Source of the DNA: an uncultured Bacteroidota bacterium
GTDB lineage: Bacteria; Bacteroidota; Bacteroidia; Flavobacteriales; Flavobacteriaceae
NCBI GenBank assembly: GCA_902619315.1
Contig: CACNDW010000007.1
Coordinates: forward strand, 1 to 64,000
Direction: 5' to 3'
DNA length: 64,000 nt
Position 1 is the stretch's first letter; the number at the start of each line of letters is the position of its first letter. The notes under the pieces were generated by a model. The model ran no database searches, was not told the origin of the DNA, and saw nothing but the letters and a program-made list of their open reading frames with translations. Both the position numbers and the translations under genes were made by a program. Positions 53,001-60,982 of the stretch are shown one piece after another.

Positions 53001-53550
53001 CATTGAATCTGCCCAAAATCTTGCCAAACAAGTGGCGTTTAAATACAGTGATCAATTAGATTATTTTGCATCCCTAACTCCCAGTGTCCAATTAATGATG
53101 GGTGAGGAGATTATTACACAGGTAGAGCGATACAGAACTTTAATGGAAGCAATTTTGATTCATGAAGATCGTGAACTTTTAAAGTCTGAATTAGATCATT
53201 TTATAAGCTCCATCAAACCTTTTAAGAATTTATATGGAAATTACGATTATTTCACCTCCCTTAACGATTTTGTTGAAGGATATTACCTATCAGGTCAGAT
53301 GGAGAAGGCTGAAGAATTGGTAGAATCCATAGTTTCTCAATATGAAGAGCGTTTTGGAATGATTGCCAAATTTTCCAAAAGCAATAAAAAATTATTCTTT
53401 GACCGTATAAAGAACGAAGTCCTAGATTTCCAGGAGTTGATTTATCGTGTTGAACTTATGGGTAGATCCAGTTTTGCGGACAGTCTGCAAAAAAGATTTG
53501 ATCAATCAATGGATCAATTTGAATTAGTAGTGCAAGATACGGAGAACTAA
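50002..53550 (+). CDS. DUF2723 membrane glycosyltransferase (TMEM260-like)
   Basis: 1,182 aa. N-terminal membrane domain with about 10 helices and the DUF2723 signature FWDAGEYIATAAKLQVGHPPGA; the Asp-Glu pair is the expected catalytic region of GT-C glycosyltransferases. The C-terminal half is soluble with helical TPR-like repeats (about 950-1180). Members are linked to protein O-mannosylation, as in human TMEM260; bacterial substrate unknown. A degenerate -7 box TACATTCG (49977-49984) lies 17 bp before the ATG. Confidence 0.9.
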   Translation: MSINSFQLWNRSFGWGVFTIALLTFGLTVEPTASFWDAGEYIATAAKLQVGHPPGAPLFQMMGAFFALFSSSPENIALMVNYMSVFSSAFSVLFLFWTLTLLMKKLPIFQSLDNIFERLTFFGSAAVGALAFCFSDSFWFNAVEAEVYAMATFILSLLFWLGLRWEQDMNTPRGDRWLLLISFIIGLSFGVHFMGLLTIPAIGMIYYFRNNPKVTVKSFLLANLISVAILLFIFKLLLPTTLAFFGNSEVFFVNKMGLPFNSGTIIAGLCFILFFYYSLRYTQRQNWVNINTSILCILFVLVGFSSWLMIPIRANANTVINENSPADARSLLAYYNLEQYPETHLFYGPLFSDIYAGQDETEPYIDDKPKYERDYKTGKYIIVNHPERAKINSNSKHRGILPRLWSSEHAGNYMNFTGPLEFSIVPEYQDNEMLRTRVDEFREDILDGVVTGDDYHNFFRSLSPYLIIEKPSFWSSLQFLFQYQIGYMYWRYFMWNFTGRQNDIAGSYNVLNGNWISGIPFIDNIRLGNQSEISEDAKKNKARNTYFFLPFLLGLIGLIFLYHQDPKRFWVLLLFFLFTGLALKIYLNERPFEPRERDYALVGSFYVFALWIGMGAFSLSQKVKTWIKLKTVAPAVVAICFMAVPMLMAFQNWDDHDRSNRYTAQSMAKSYLESIQKDVGAMIFTIGDNDTFALWYAQEIEGYRTDVRTINTSLLATDWYIDQMKRKTYESDPIPSQMTHSRYAYGIRDYIKHESLLDSVRWNIKDFMNWVASDHPRTKYKSLLEQAGDDPRRLPKGTQEMVFYPTNKIRVEVNKENVLKSGLVKPRDEALIVPYIDIDLPEGGMTKNQIMMLDILANNDWKRPIYFTGGSYADSEYIWMKEYLQLEGLVYKLVPIRTPKNSDNPYIMGRLDADLMYDIVMNWSWGNSQSPDIYHDVETRKNSISFRSNMARLAEKLIEEDKKEKAKNIIDLAMEKMPLDYFGYYSLLVPFIDTYYRLEAIESAQNLAKQVAFKYSDQLDYFASLTPSVQLMMGEEIITQVERYRTLMEAILIHEDRELLKSELDHFISSIKPFKNLYGNYDYFTSLNDFVEGYYLSGQMEKAEELVESIVSQYEERFGMIAKFSKSNKKLFFDRIKNEVLDFQELIYRVELMGRSSFADSLQKRFDQSMDQFELVVQDTEN

Positions 53551-53846
53551 GCTAGGTGGTCTTGCATTAGACTGATCAGCGTATTGGCATCCTGTTCACC
53601 ACTCTGTCTCCAAACCATTTCACCAAGCTTGTAAATCATTAAGGTTGGTAAGACTTTTACTCTCAATGCGTCTGAGAGTTTTGTGTTTTTTTCTGTATCA
53701 ATTTTGATAACTTTCCCTTTGTCGCCCATTGCTGCAGCAACATCTTTGAGTATGGGATTCATAGAATTAGATACTTGATCCTCGGTGTTGTAGAAAACCA
53801 AAAGCAACGGTAATTTGTCATTAATGAGTTCACCAAATTTTGACAT
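53547..53846 (-). CDS. Thioredoxin-fold protein without the CxxC motif
   Basis: 99 aa with a thioredoxin fold (LLLVFYNTEDQ, KVIKIDTEKN, LRVKVLPTLMIYKLGEMVW including the cis-Pro). At the active-site position the sequence is YNTEDQVSNSM, with no cysteine at all, so it cannot do disulfide exchange. Cys-less relatives seem usual in flavobacteria. Its end overlaps the DUF2723 gene by 4 bp in convergent orientation. Confidence 0.8.
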   Translation of the reverse strand: MSKFGELINDKLPLLLVFYNTEDQVSNSMNPILKDVAAAMGDKGKVIKIDTEKNTKLSDALRVKVLPTLMIYKLGEMVWRQSGEQDANTLISLMQDHLA

Positions 53847-53897
53847 TTCTAAATTATTTCAAGATATTCTTCTACGCAAATGTAGTTTTTTTTGCGA

Positions 53898-55127
53898 TTA
53901 AACCAATAAGTTCCTTTTTTTCAGAGTAATTACGGTAATCTCAGGCCAAATTCCAACCCGTCCTGGATAGGCCAAATAGCCAAAGCCTCTATTGACATTA
54001 AGCTTCTGTTCCTTCTCTTCATAAATACCAGCCCATTGTTTGTATTGCCACTGTATTGGACTCCATTTGACCCAACCAGGAATCTCTATTCCGAATTGGA
54101 AACCGTGGGTATGTCCACTCAAAGTTAGTTGAAAGGGGTAGGAATGGGGTAGGACCTCTGCCTCCCAATGAGAAGGATCGTGACTAAGTAGTATTTTAAA
54201 ATCTTCGGACTCTATGTTAGTGATGGATTTTTCTAAATCTCCTGCCTTCTTGAACCTTCCTGCCCCCCAATTCTCTACACCCACCAAAGCTATTCTTTCA
54301 CCATTTTTCTCAACGTACCGACTCTCATTAAGCAATAGATTAAAGCCCATATCCTTGTGCATTTGGTACATCTCATTCATGTTCTCTTGCTTTGCAGCTT
54401 CACTCTCCCATTGGTTGTAATCACCATAATCGTGATTACCAAGAACAGAAAATTTCCCATAAGGGGCCTCCAAACCAGAGAGCTTTTCAACCCAAGGCCT
54501 CGCTTCTGAGGATTTATTGTTGACCAGATCTCCAGTAAATAGTATGAGATCAGATTTTTGGTCATTGATTAAAGAGATCCCATAGGCTACTTTATCTAAA
54601 TTATCGAAACTGCCACAATGCAAATCCGAAATTTGTGTGATTTGAAAACCATCAAAACTTTCTGGTAAAGAATCATACTCTAGGGTATAGCGTAAAACCC
54701 TGTAGTTATATCGACCTTTATACATACCATATAGCAAAGTAGAAAAAGGAACAGCACTAAGTGCCATGGCTATTTGCGTAATTAATTTTCTGCGTTCAGG
54801 AAGGTAAAATTTTTGCTCTGTACTGAAAAAACGGTAAATACCCACGGCAATTCTGCTCAAATCCTCAATAAAGAGTATTGGAATCAAGACGAGCTGACCA
54901 GTGATCAAAGCGATAAACCAACCAATAGTATAATTAATACTTGGGGTCCAACCCACAGAACGATCGAAGTTGAATATTTGATACAATAAACTACCTATAA
55001 TTAGTGTAACGATTAATCCATACAAGACCCACCAAATTTTATTATAAGTTATAGTTTTCAGTGCCTGAAAGGCATACCACTGTAGGAGAATTAAAAGAAT
55101 AATTAAAGGGATCCAGCGCATTAACAA
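53898..55127 (-). CDS. Membrane-anchored metallophosphoesterase (YkuE-like)
   Basis: 409 aa. Four N-terminal membrane helices, then a calcineurin-like domain with QISDLHCGSFDN, LFTGDLVNN, VLGNHDYGD, ILLSHDPSHW and LSGHTHGFQFG, all five metal-site blocks. Similar to YkuE-type phosphoesterases that act at the outer face of the membrane. Substrate unknown. Confidence 0.9.
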   Translation of the reverse strand: MLMRWIPLIILLILLQWYAFQALKTITYNKIWWVLYGLIVTLIIGSLLYQIFNFDRSVGWTPSINYTIGWFIALITGQLVLIPILFIEDLSRIAVGIYRFFSTEQKFYLPERRKLITQIAMALSAVPFSTLLYGMYKGRYNYRVLRYTLEYDSLPESFDGFQITQISDLHCGSFDNLDKVAYGISLINDQKSDLILFTGDLVNNKSSEARPWVEKLSGLEAPYGKFSVLGNHDYGDYNQWESEAAKQENMNEMYQMHKDMGFNLLLNESRYVEKNGERIALVGVENWGAGRFKKAGDLEKSITNIESEDFKILLSHDPSHWEAEVLPHSYPFQLTLSGHTHGFQFGIEIPGWVKWSPIQWQYKQWAGIYEEKEQKLNVNRGFGYLAYPGRVGIWPEITVITLKKRNLLV

Positions 55128-55175
55128 AATTTAGCTCAAAGTTATAAACTGAAAATGAATATATATTTTTAAAAA

Positions 55176-56498
55176 CTATTTAAAGCCAATTTTTTCTGCC
55201 AATAGGGTAGCTTTTCCATCGGTCAAGCTGGCCACATAACAACTTGCGTTGAGCAGAGTTTGATAAAGATTTTTTGCAGGGAGTTCTTCATTTTCAGGGA
55301 TCAATTCCATTAGGAGTTGATCATAGCTATTGTCCTTATTGAAAAAAGTATTGGACGCAGCTGTGACAAAAGCATCCAGTAGGGCAGTGATTACTTTATA
55401 ACCAACGATCTCTTTTTGAATCACCTCCTCTGAACAGTAAATTTTCTCAACGCTTAGATCAATTATGTCTTTAATTTGAGCTTTGTATTGACTTTTTTCC
55501 AACAACGCATTGCCAAAACTTCCATTAAGTATATTGGTTTCATTTTCAGTAAAAACCCTTACCGCATCTTTTATAAGGCTGTTTATGGCCAATGATCTCA
55601 GGTAAGCCAGTCTTTGTGTACGATATTTAAGTTTAGAATATTTGAGTGTGTCCATGTCTTCTTTGACTAAATTGATCAGGTATTCCAAGGCATATTCTTC
55701 TTCAATCCAGCCAAGATGAATGCCGTCCTCAAAGTCGATAATGGTGTAGCATATATCATCGGCGGCTTCAACCAAATATGCAAGTGGATGCCTATATGCT
55801 GTTTTGGAATTAGCTAATCCTAGGTCATGAGAAAGTGTATCAAAGAATGATTTTTGCGCTTGAAAAAAACCATATTTTTTGTGAGCAACATGTTCAGTGG
55901 GTTGATGGGGCAAACTGGCTTTAGGATATTTGATAAAGGCTCCTAAGGTAGCATAACTTAGACGTAAACCTCCAGGAGTTCCCGCTTTACTTTCTGTCAG
56001 GATCTTAAACCCATTGGCGTTCCCTTCAAACGAACATAGATCTTGGTATTCTTTGTCAGTCAGCTTAGATTTATAGTTGGCCCCTTTTCCATTCAAAAAG
56101 TAGTGGCCGATGGCTTTTTCACCGCTATGACCAAAAGGAGGATTACCGATGTCGTGAGATAGTGCAGCAGCAGCAACAATTGCGCCAAAATCGTTTGGTT
56201 GATAACCATGAGTTTCTTGTAAGTATGGATGGTTTTTTATAATTTCTTTGCCAGCCAATCTCCCTAGACTTCTAGCTACAACAGAGACTTCCAGACTGTG
56301 AGTTAACCGGGTATGCACAAAGTCTGTTTTTGAGAAGGGAATGACTTGGGTTTTGTCTTGTAAACTTCTAAAGGCACTAGAAAACACGATCCGATCATAA
56401 TCTACCTCAAATCCCAGGCGAAGCTCGTCTTGATGTTTTCTTATTCGCTTGATGTTGTCACCAAATCTTTGCAAGGATAATAGGCTTTCCCAGAGCAT
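55176..56498 (-). CDS. dgt: Deoxyguanosine triphosphate triphosphohydrolase
   Basis: 440 aa HD-domain enzyme that hydrolyses dGTP to deoxyguanosine and triphosphate. Metal ligands H67 in RLTHSLEVS and H115-D116 in LSHDIGNPPFGHSGEKA, with the distal Asp in VEAADDICYTIIDFEDG. Opening RSAFRSLQDKTQV-like sequence AFRSLQDKTQVIP is typical. Length matches the family. Confidence 0.93.
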   Translation of the reverse strand: MLWESLLSLQRFGDNIKRIRKHQDELRLGFEVDYDRIVFSSAFRSLQDKTQVIPFSKTDFVHTRLTHSLEVSVVARSLGRLAGKEIIKNHPYLQETHGYQPNDFGAIVAAAALSHDIGNPPFGHSGEKAIGHYFLNGKGANYKSKLTDKEYQDLCSFEGNANGFKILTESKAGTPGGLRLSYATLGAFIKYPKASLPHQPTEHVAHKKYGFFQAQKSFFDTLSHDLGLANSKTAYRHPLAYLVEAADDICYTIIDFEDGIHLGWIEEEYALEYLINLVKEDMDTLKYSKLKYRTQRLAYLRSLAINSLIKDAVRVFTENETNILNGSFGNALLEKSQYKAQIKDIIDLSVEKIYCSEEVIQKEIVGYKVITALLDAFVTAASNTFFNKDNSYDQLLMELIPENEELPAKNLYQTLLNASCYVASLTDGKATLLAEKIGFK

Positions 56499-56643
56499 AT
56501 TTATTTTTTATAAAAATACATATTTATTGATTACTTAATAAACATTAATCTAATGTTAAGTAAATTTTGCCATCTTAACCTTTTAATAATTTTACGTTTA
56601 GACACTTTAACATTTACTTAATGAATTGTGTATGGTTTAAAAA

Positions 56644-56651
56644 TAGATTTG
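56644..56651 (+). promoter_or_regulatory. -7 box TAGATTTG for the beta-helix lipoprotein
   Basis: TAnnTTTG match ending 23 bp before the ATG at 56675. Confidence 0.45.
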
Positions 56652-56674
56652 TCCCAACTAATTAATATTTAAAA

Positions 56675-58039
56675 ATGAAAAAATTTTACTATTTACTTTT
56701 AACCACTTTATTTATATTTTCATCTTGTTCAAAAGATGACGAATTAACAGCTGCAGATGTTACCGCTGCTGTTAACGCTGCTCTAGCAGCAGCAAATATT
56801 CCCACAACTGCTCAAATTACATCAGCTGTAACTTCTGCCGTTAATGCTGCCATGGCCAGTGGAACCGACATTGATCAAGCTATTGCAGATGCCCTTGCTG
56901 CTCAAGCCTCGGCCCCGGAGACTGTTGGTATTGAAGGTGGAGTTACAATTATTGAAACTTCTGCTACATGGACTAACGATCGCATATGGATTATGAATGG
57001 CAAGGTTGTCGTAAGAAATGGTGGTGTTCTTAACATTGAGGCTGGAACAATTATAAAAGCTGGTAGTGGTACTGGTGCTGATGCTTCAGTGCTTGTAATT
57101 GCCAAAGGAGGTCAAATAAATGCTATAGGAACAGCTACATCACCCATTATATTTACTGACATTGGTGATAATATCACTTACGCTGATAACGGCGTTTCTC
57201 CAAATAGAGTTCCCTCTGATATGGGTCTTTGGGGCTCAGTCGTAGTTTTAGGGAATGCGACAGTAGGCGAAGATGGTGGTACTGATGATATAGAAGGTAT
57301 TGCAGATGGATTCGATTGGACTGAGTATGGTGGATCGGACGATACTGAAAGCTCAGGTAGATTAGAATATGTTTCTATTCGTCATTCTGGCCAAACTTTA
57401 ACAGGTGATAATGAATTACAGGGTTTGACCTTAGGTGGTGTGGGTAATGGAACTGTAGTAAATCATATTGAAATCGTAGGAAGTCAAGATGATGGAATCG
57501 AGATTTTTGGGGGATCTGTTAATGTTTCCAATCTTGTCATTCACTTCAATGGAGACGATGCTATTGATCTTGACGAAGGATACAAAGGAACCATCTCGAA
57601 CGCCGTAATTGCACTTACCCCATCTACTGATGGTGCATTCGAAATTGATGGCACAGAAGACAGCTCTGGAACTATCGATGGTCAATATATCCTACAAAAC
57701 GTTACTGTTTATGGAAGCAGCTCTCAAGAAGATACAAGTCAATATGGAAACTGGAAGAGTGATGCAACCGGTCTCAATCAAAATATTGTGTATAAATCTT
57801 TTAATTCAGGGACTACTATAGCTGCCATTGATGCTGACACATATGGTGGATCAGGTACTGCTACTGCAGCTGGAAGTAACTTCTTTAATAATTTTGATTT
57901 TGTAACCACGGATGCTCTTAGCGCCATCATGCCAGCAGCTATTACTGATGGAGCCACTTGGGCTGAGACTGTTACATCACAAGTAGCATCAACTGGTGCT
58001 GACGAATCAGTATTAAGTTGGACTTTACTTGTAGATTAA
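56675..58039 (+). CDS. Surface-type beta-helix lipoprotein
   Basis: 454 aa with lipobox IFSSC (Cys18). Residues about 25-80 are an Ala-rich amphipathic linker (VTAAVNAALAAANIPTTAQI), followed by a right-handed parallel beta-helix (GGVLNIEAGTIIKAG, NHIEIVGSQDDGIEIFGGSV, NLVIHFNGDDAIDLDEGY) rich in Asp and Gly. Proteins of this type are paired with TonB receptors, here 83 bp downstream, and a phosphate transporter after that. It may present a ligand to the receptor; function unproved. Confidence 0.8.
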   Translation: MKKFYYLLLTTLFIFSSCSKDDELTAADVTAAVNAALAAANIPTTAQITSAVTSAVNAAMASGTDIDQAIADALAAQASAPETVGIEGGVTIIETSATWTNDRIWIMNGKVVVRNGGVLNIEAGTIIKAGSGTGADASVLVIAKGGQINAIGTATSPIIFTDIGDNITYADNGVSPNRVPSDMGLWGSVVVLGNATVGEDGGTDDIEGIADGFDWTEYGGSDDTESSGRLEYVSIRHSGQTLTGDNELQGLTLGGVGNGTVVNHIEIVGSQDDGIEIFGGSVNVSNLVIHFNGDDAIDLDEGYKGTISNAVIALTPSTDGAFEIDGTEDSSGTIDGQYILQNVTVYGSSSQEDTSQYGNWKSDATGLNQNIVYKSFNSGTTIAAIDADTYGGSGTATAAGSNFFNNFDFVTTDALSAIMPAAITDGATWAETVTSQVASTGADESVLSWTLLVD

Positions 58040-58083
58040 TTTTGCATTTATTAATTAATTTTATTTAATTTAAATGTTAATTT

Positions 58084-58114
58084 AAAAAATGCCTCGTGAT
58101 TTGAGGCATTTTTT
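58084..58114 (+). terminator. Terminator between lipoprotein and TonB receptor genes
   Basis: AAAAATGCCTC (58085-58095) and GAGGCATTTTT (58103-58113) form a perfect 11-bp stem with a 7-nt loop and T run. The receptor start codon is 8 bp further on, so receptor mRNA must come from read-through or start inside the stem. Confidence 0.8.
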
Positions 58115-58121
58115 CCTTTTT

Positions 58122-60929
58122 ATGAAACACTCTTTCTATCTATTTTTGTTATACTTCCCAACACTAATACATGCACAATCTTTTATTTCTGGAAAAGTGA
58201 TTGACGGTGAGTTTAACGATCCGCTTCCTTTTGCTAACGTCATTTTAAAAAGTAACGATAATATCACTAAAATAGGAGGAACTACCACTGATTTTGATGG
58301 TAATTTTTCATTTGAAATTTCTCCAGGGCAGTATCTTCTAGAAATTTCTTTTATTGGATATGGAACCAAGGTCATTAATCAAATCAATGTAGGTGCCAAT
58401 GATGAAAATAGTATCTCTGTCGTTCTATTACCTGCCTCAGACTCTTTGGAGGAAGTGATAGTTACCACAACTGCTAGAACAAACACTGAGGCGTCGGTGT
58501 TAACCATTCAAAAACGGTCGGTAAATCTTATTGATGGATTGTCATCTCAATCAATAAGAAAATCAGGAGACAGTGATTTAGCTGCCGCGATAAAACGTGT
58601 GCCCGGAGTTTCTGTACAAGGTGGTAAATTTGTGTATGTTCGTGGTCTAGGCGATCGTTATTCAAAGACTACCCTAGGAGGCTTGGACATTCCTGGATTA
58701 GATCCAGATAAGAATACACTTCAGCTTGATATATTTCCAACAACTCTTTTGGATAATATAATCGTAAATAAATCTTCCAGCGCAAATTTAAGTGCCGATT
58801 TTAGTGGAGGAGTTATTAATATTGTTTTAAAAGACTTCTCCATAAAACCTGAATATGGTATTTCAATTAGTAGTGGGTATAATCCTTTAATGAGTTTTAA
58901 AGATGCTCCTTCTTTACCAAAAGAATCTCTTGATTTTTTAAACTTCGACAACGGATATAGCGACCTACCCTTCGATCCTAAAACAGAAATTTATCGACCA
59001 GAGCGAGATCACCCTCCTTTGGTTGCTAATCAAGTAACCAATATTGTAGATTCCTTTAGTAAGCAATTGGGTGTTTCACGTTACAATAATATGACTGATT
59101 ACTCAATTGGTGCAACAGCCAGCAATCAATACGATTTGGGCGAAAATTCAATAGGTTACATTGCAACACTCAATTACAGGTATGACAACACCTATTATGA
59201 AGATGCTTTCAATGGAACAGTTTTAAAAGAAACAAGTGGCTTAGCCCAAAATACAATTCAACAAGGAGAAGTTGGCCAAGTTCAGGCGCTTGCCAGTGCT
59301 CTATTTGGATTAGTTTTTAAAACTAATAGATCTAAACATAAGATTACCATTTTAAATATTAAAAGCGGAGAGTCGAGTGCGTTAGATGTTGAGTTTTCTG
59401 AATTTTTAGAGAACCTTTACAACGGCGAAGGACAGTTATTAAACTACACGGAAAGAGTAATCACCACTATTCCTATTTCTGGAACCTACAACCTTGGTAA
59501 TAATAACCTCAAGGTGGAATGGAAAGTGGCCCCTTCGTTTGCACGGGTTTATGACAAAGATTTTAGGAGAACTTTTTTTGAGCTTGAGAATGGAAGATAT
59601 ACATTAGACGCGTCCTCTACCCAATGGCCTACCAGATTGTGGAGAAACCTAGAAGAAGATGCATTGGCTTCTAAAGTTGATTTTAGTTATGATTATAAAT
59701 TAAAAGGTTACGATAATAAATTACGTTTTGGAGCCGCTTTTTCTAGTAAGGAAAGAGATTTCACTACCAGTAATTATCAGATTGGATTTTTAGGGCTTTC
59801 CTCCTCATTAGGCGGAGATCCAAATCAAATTCTATTACCTGCGAATTTGTGGCAAATACAAACTCCAACTAGGGGTGCTTACACCATTGGAAGTTACCAA
59901 CGTACCAATCAGTACATGTCAAAAAGTAATACGACAGCCGCCTATTTTTCTAATGAATTGAAAATTTCAAATAAGTTTAAATCAATTTTGGGAGTAAGGT
60001 TTGAAAAGTATAAAACAACGTATACTGGAGAAACTATAGATACTAATGTCAGTTATAATGATGATGTAATAATTGATGTTAATGACATTTATCCATCGTT
60101 GAATTTTATAAATTCATTCAATGAAAACACCAATTTAAGATTTTCATTTTCTCGTACAACTGCTAGACCCAGTTTTAGGGAATCTTCAGGAGCTCAGATT
60201 TTTGATCCAATAACTGAGAGAACTTTTCTTGGAAATCCAAGTTTAGTGCCTACTTACGTCAATAATTTTGATTTGAGATACGAAAAATTTGGAAATGCTA
60301 ATCAAGTATTTGCCGTCAGCACATTTTACAAAAGCTTCAAAGATCCAATAGAGATCATTATTCCAAATTTTAATTCTCCAAATACCATTTCCGCCGCTAA
60401 CAACGACGATGCTTTTGTATATGGGTTGGAGTTAGAGTACCGAAAAAATTTAATTGAAAACAGTACCCATAAGTTAAGTTTGAACCTAAATATTTCTTTA
60501 GTAGAATCTGTTCAAAAGATGAATGACGAGGAATTCAGGGGGAGAACATCAACTGAACCAGATCGTGATATCAAGGATACAAGAAAAATGCAAGGACAAT
60601 CACCTTTCATTTTGAATACAGGTATTTCATTTACAAATTATGATAAAAATTTTGAGTTAGGGACTTATTTCAATGTCCAAGGGGAGACCCTCGAAATAGT
60701 CGGTGCTGGAAATATTCCTGATGTTTATACCCAGCCTTTTTACAATTTAAAACTTAACGCAACTAAGACTTTTGGGCAAAATAATAATCATTCATTCAGC
60801 TTAAAAGTAGACAACCTACTTGGTGATCAAAGAGAAAGTCTTTTTGATTATTTTGGAAATACCAGTTTTGTGTTTTCCAGTCTTGACCCAGGTCGTACAA
60901 TTTCATTGGGGTATTCAATCAGATTCTAG
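58122..60929 (+). CDS. TonB-dependent outer-membrane receptor
   Basis: 935 aa from ATG 58122, which begins a normal signal peptide (KHSFYLFLLYFPTLIHAQS); the upstream ATG 58089 lies inside a terminator stem. Carboxypeptidase-like domain at about 20-105, plug with VRGLGDRYSKTTLGGLDIPG, then a barrel ending in LGYSIRF. The plug signature is that of the large flavobacterial receptor family accompanied by beta-helix lipoproteins. The neighbouring PiT transporter suggests phosphate or a phosphorus ester as cargo, inferred. Confidence 0.88.
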   Translation: MKHSFYLFLLYFPTLIHAQSFISGKVIDGEFNDPLPFANVILKSNDNITKIGGTTTDFDGNFSFEISPGQYLLEISFIGYGTKVINQINVGANDENSISVVLLPASDSLEEVIVTTTARTNTEASVLTIQKRSVNLIDGLSSQSIRKSGDSDLAAAIKRVPGVSVQGGKFVYVRGLGDRYSKTTLGGLDIPGLDPDKNTLQLDIFPTTLLDNIIVNKSSSANLSADFSGGVINIVLKDFSIKPEYGISISSGYNPLMSFKDAPSLPKESLDFLNFDNGYSDLPFDPKTEIYRPERDHPPLVANQVTNIVDSFSKQLGVSRYNNMTDYSIGATASNQYDLGENSIGYIATLNYRYDNTYYEDAFNGTVLKETSGLAQNTIQQGEVGQVQALASALFGLVFKTNRSKHKITILNIKSGESSALDVEFSEFLENLYNGEGQLLNYTERVITTIPISGTYNLGNNNLKVEWKVAPSFARVYDKDFRRTFFELENGRYTLDASSTQWPTRLWRNLEEDALASKVDFSYDYKLKGYDNKLRFGAAFSSKERDFTTSNYQIGFLGLSSSLGGDPNQILLPANLWQIQTPTRGAYTIGSYQRTNQYMSKSNTTAAYFSNELKISNKFKSILGVRFEKYKTTYTGETIDTNVSYNDDVIIDVNDIYPSLNFINSFNENTNLRFSFSRTTARPSFRESSGAQIFDPITERTFLGNPSLVPTYVNNFDLRYEKFGNANQVFAVSTFYKSFKDPIEIIIPNFNSPNTISAANNDDAFVYGLELEYRKNLIENSTHKLSLNLNISLVESVQKMNDEEFRGRTSTEPDRDIKDTRKMQGQSPFILNTGISFTNYDKNFELGTYFNVQGETLEIVGAGNIPDVYTQPFYNLKLNATKTFGQNNNHSFSLKVDNLLGDQRESLFDYFGNTSFVFSSLDPGRTISLGYSIRF

Positions 60930-60982
60930 AGGATTTAAATTTATAAATCCTCTAAAATATTATAGATTTACAGAAGTGAGTT

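Noticed and set aside
58089..58121. Longer N-terminus of the TonB receptor
   Set aside because: The codons fall in a terminator stem; ATG 58122 begins the signal peptide.
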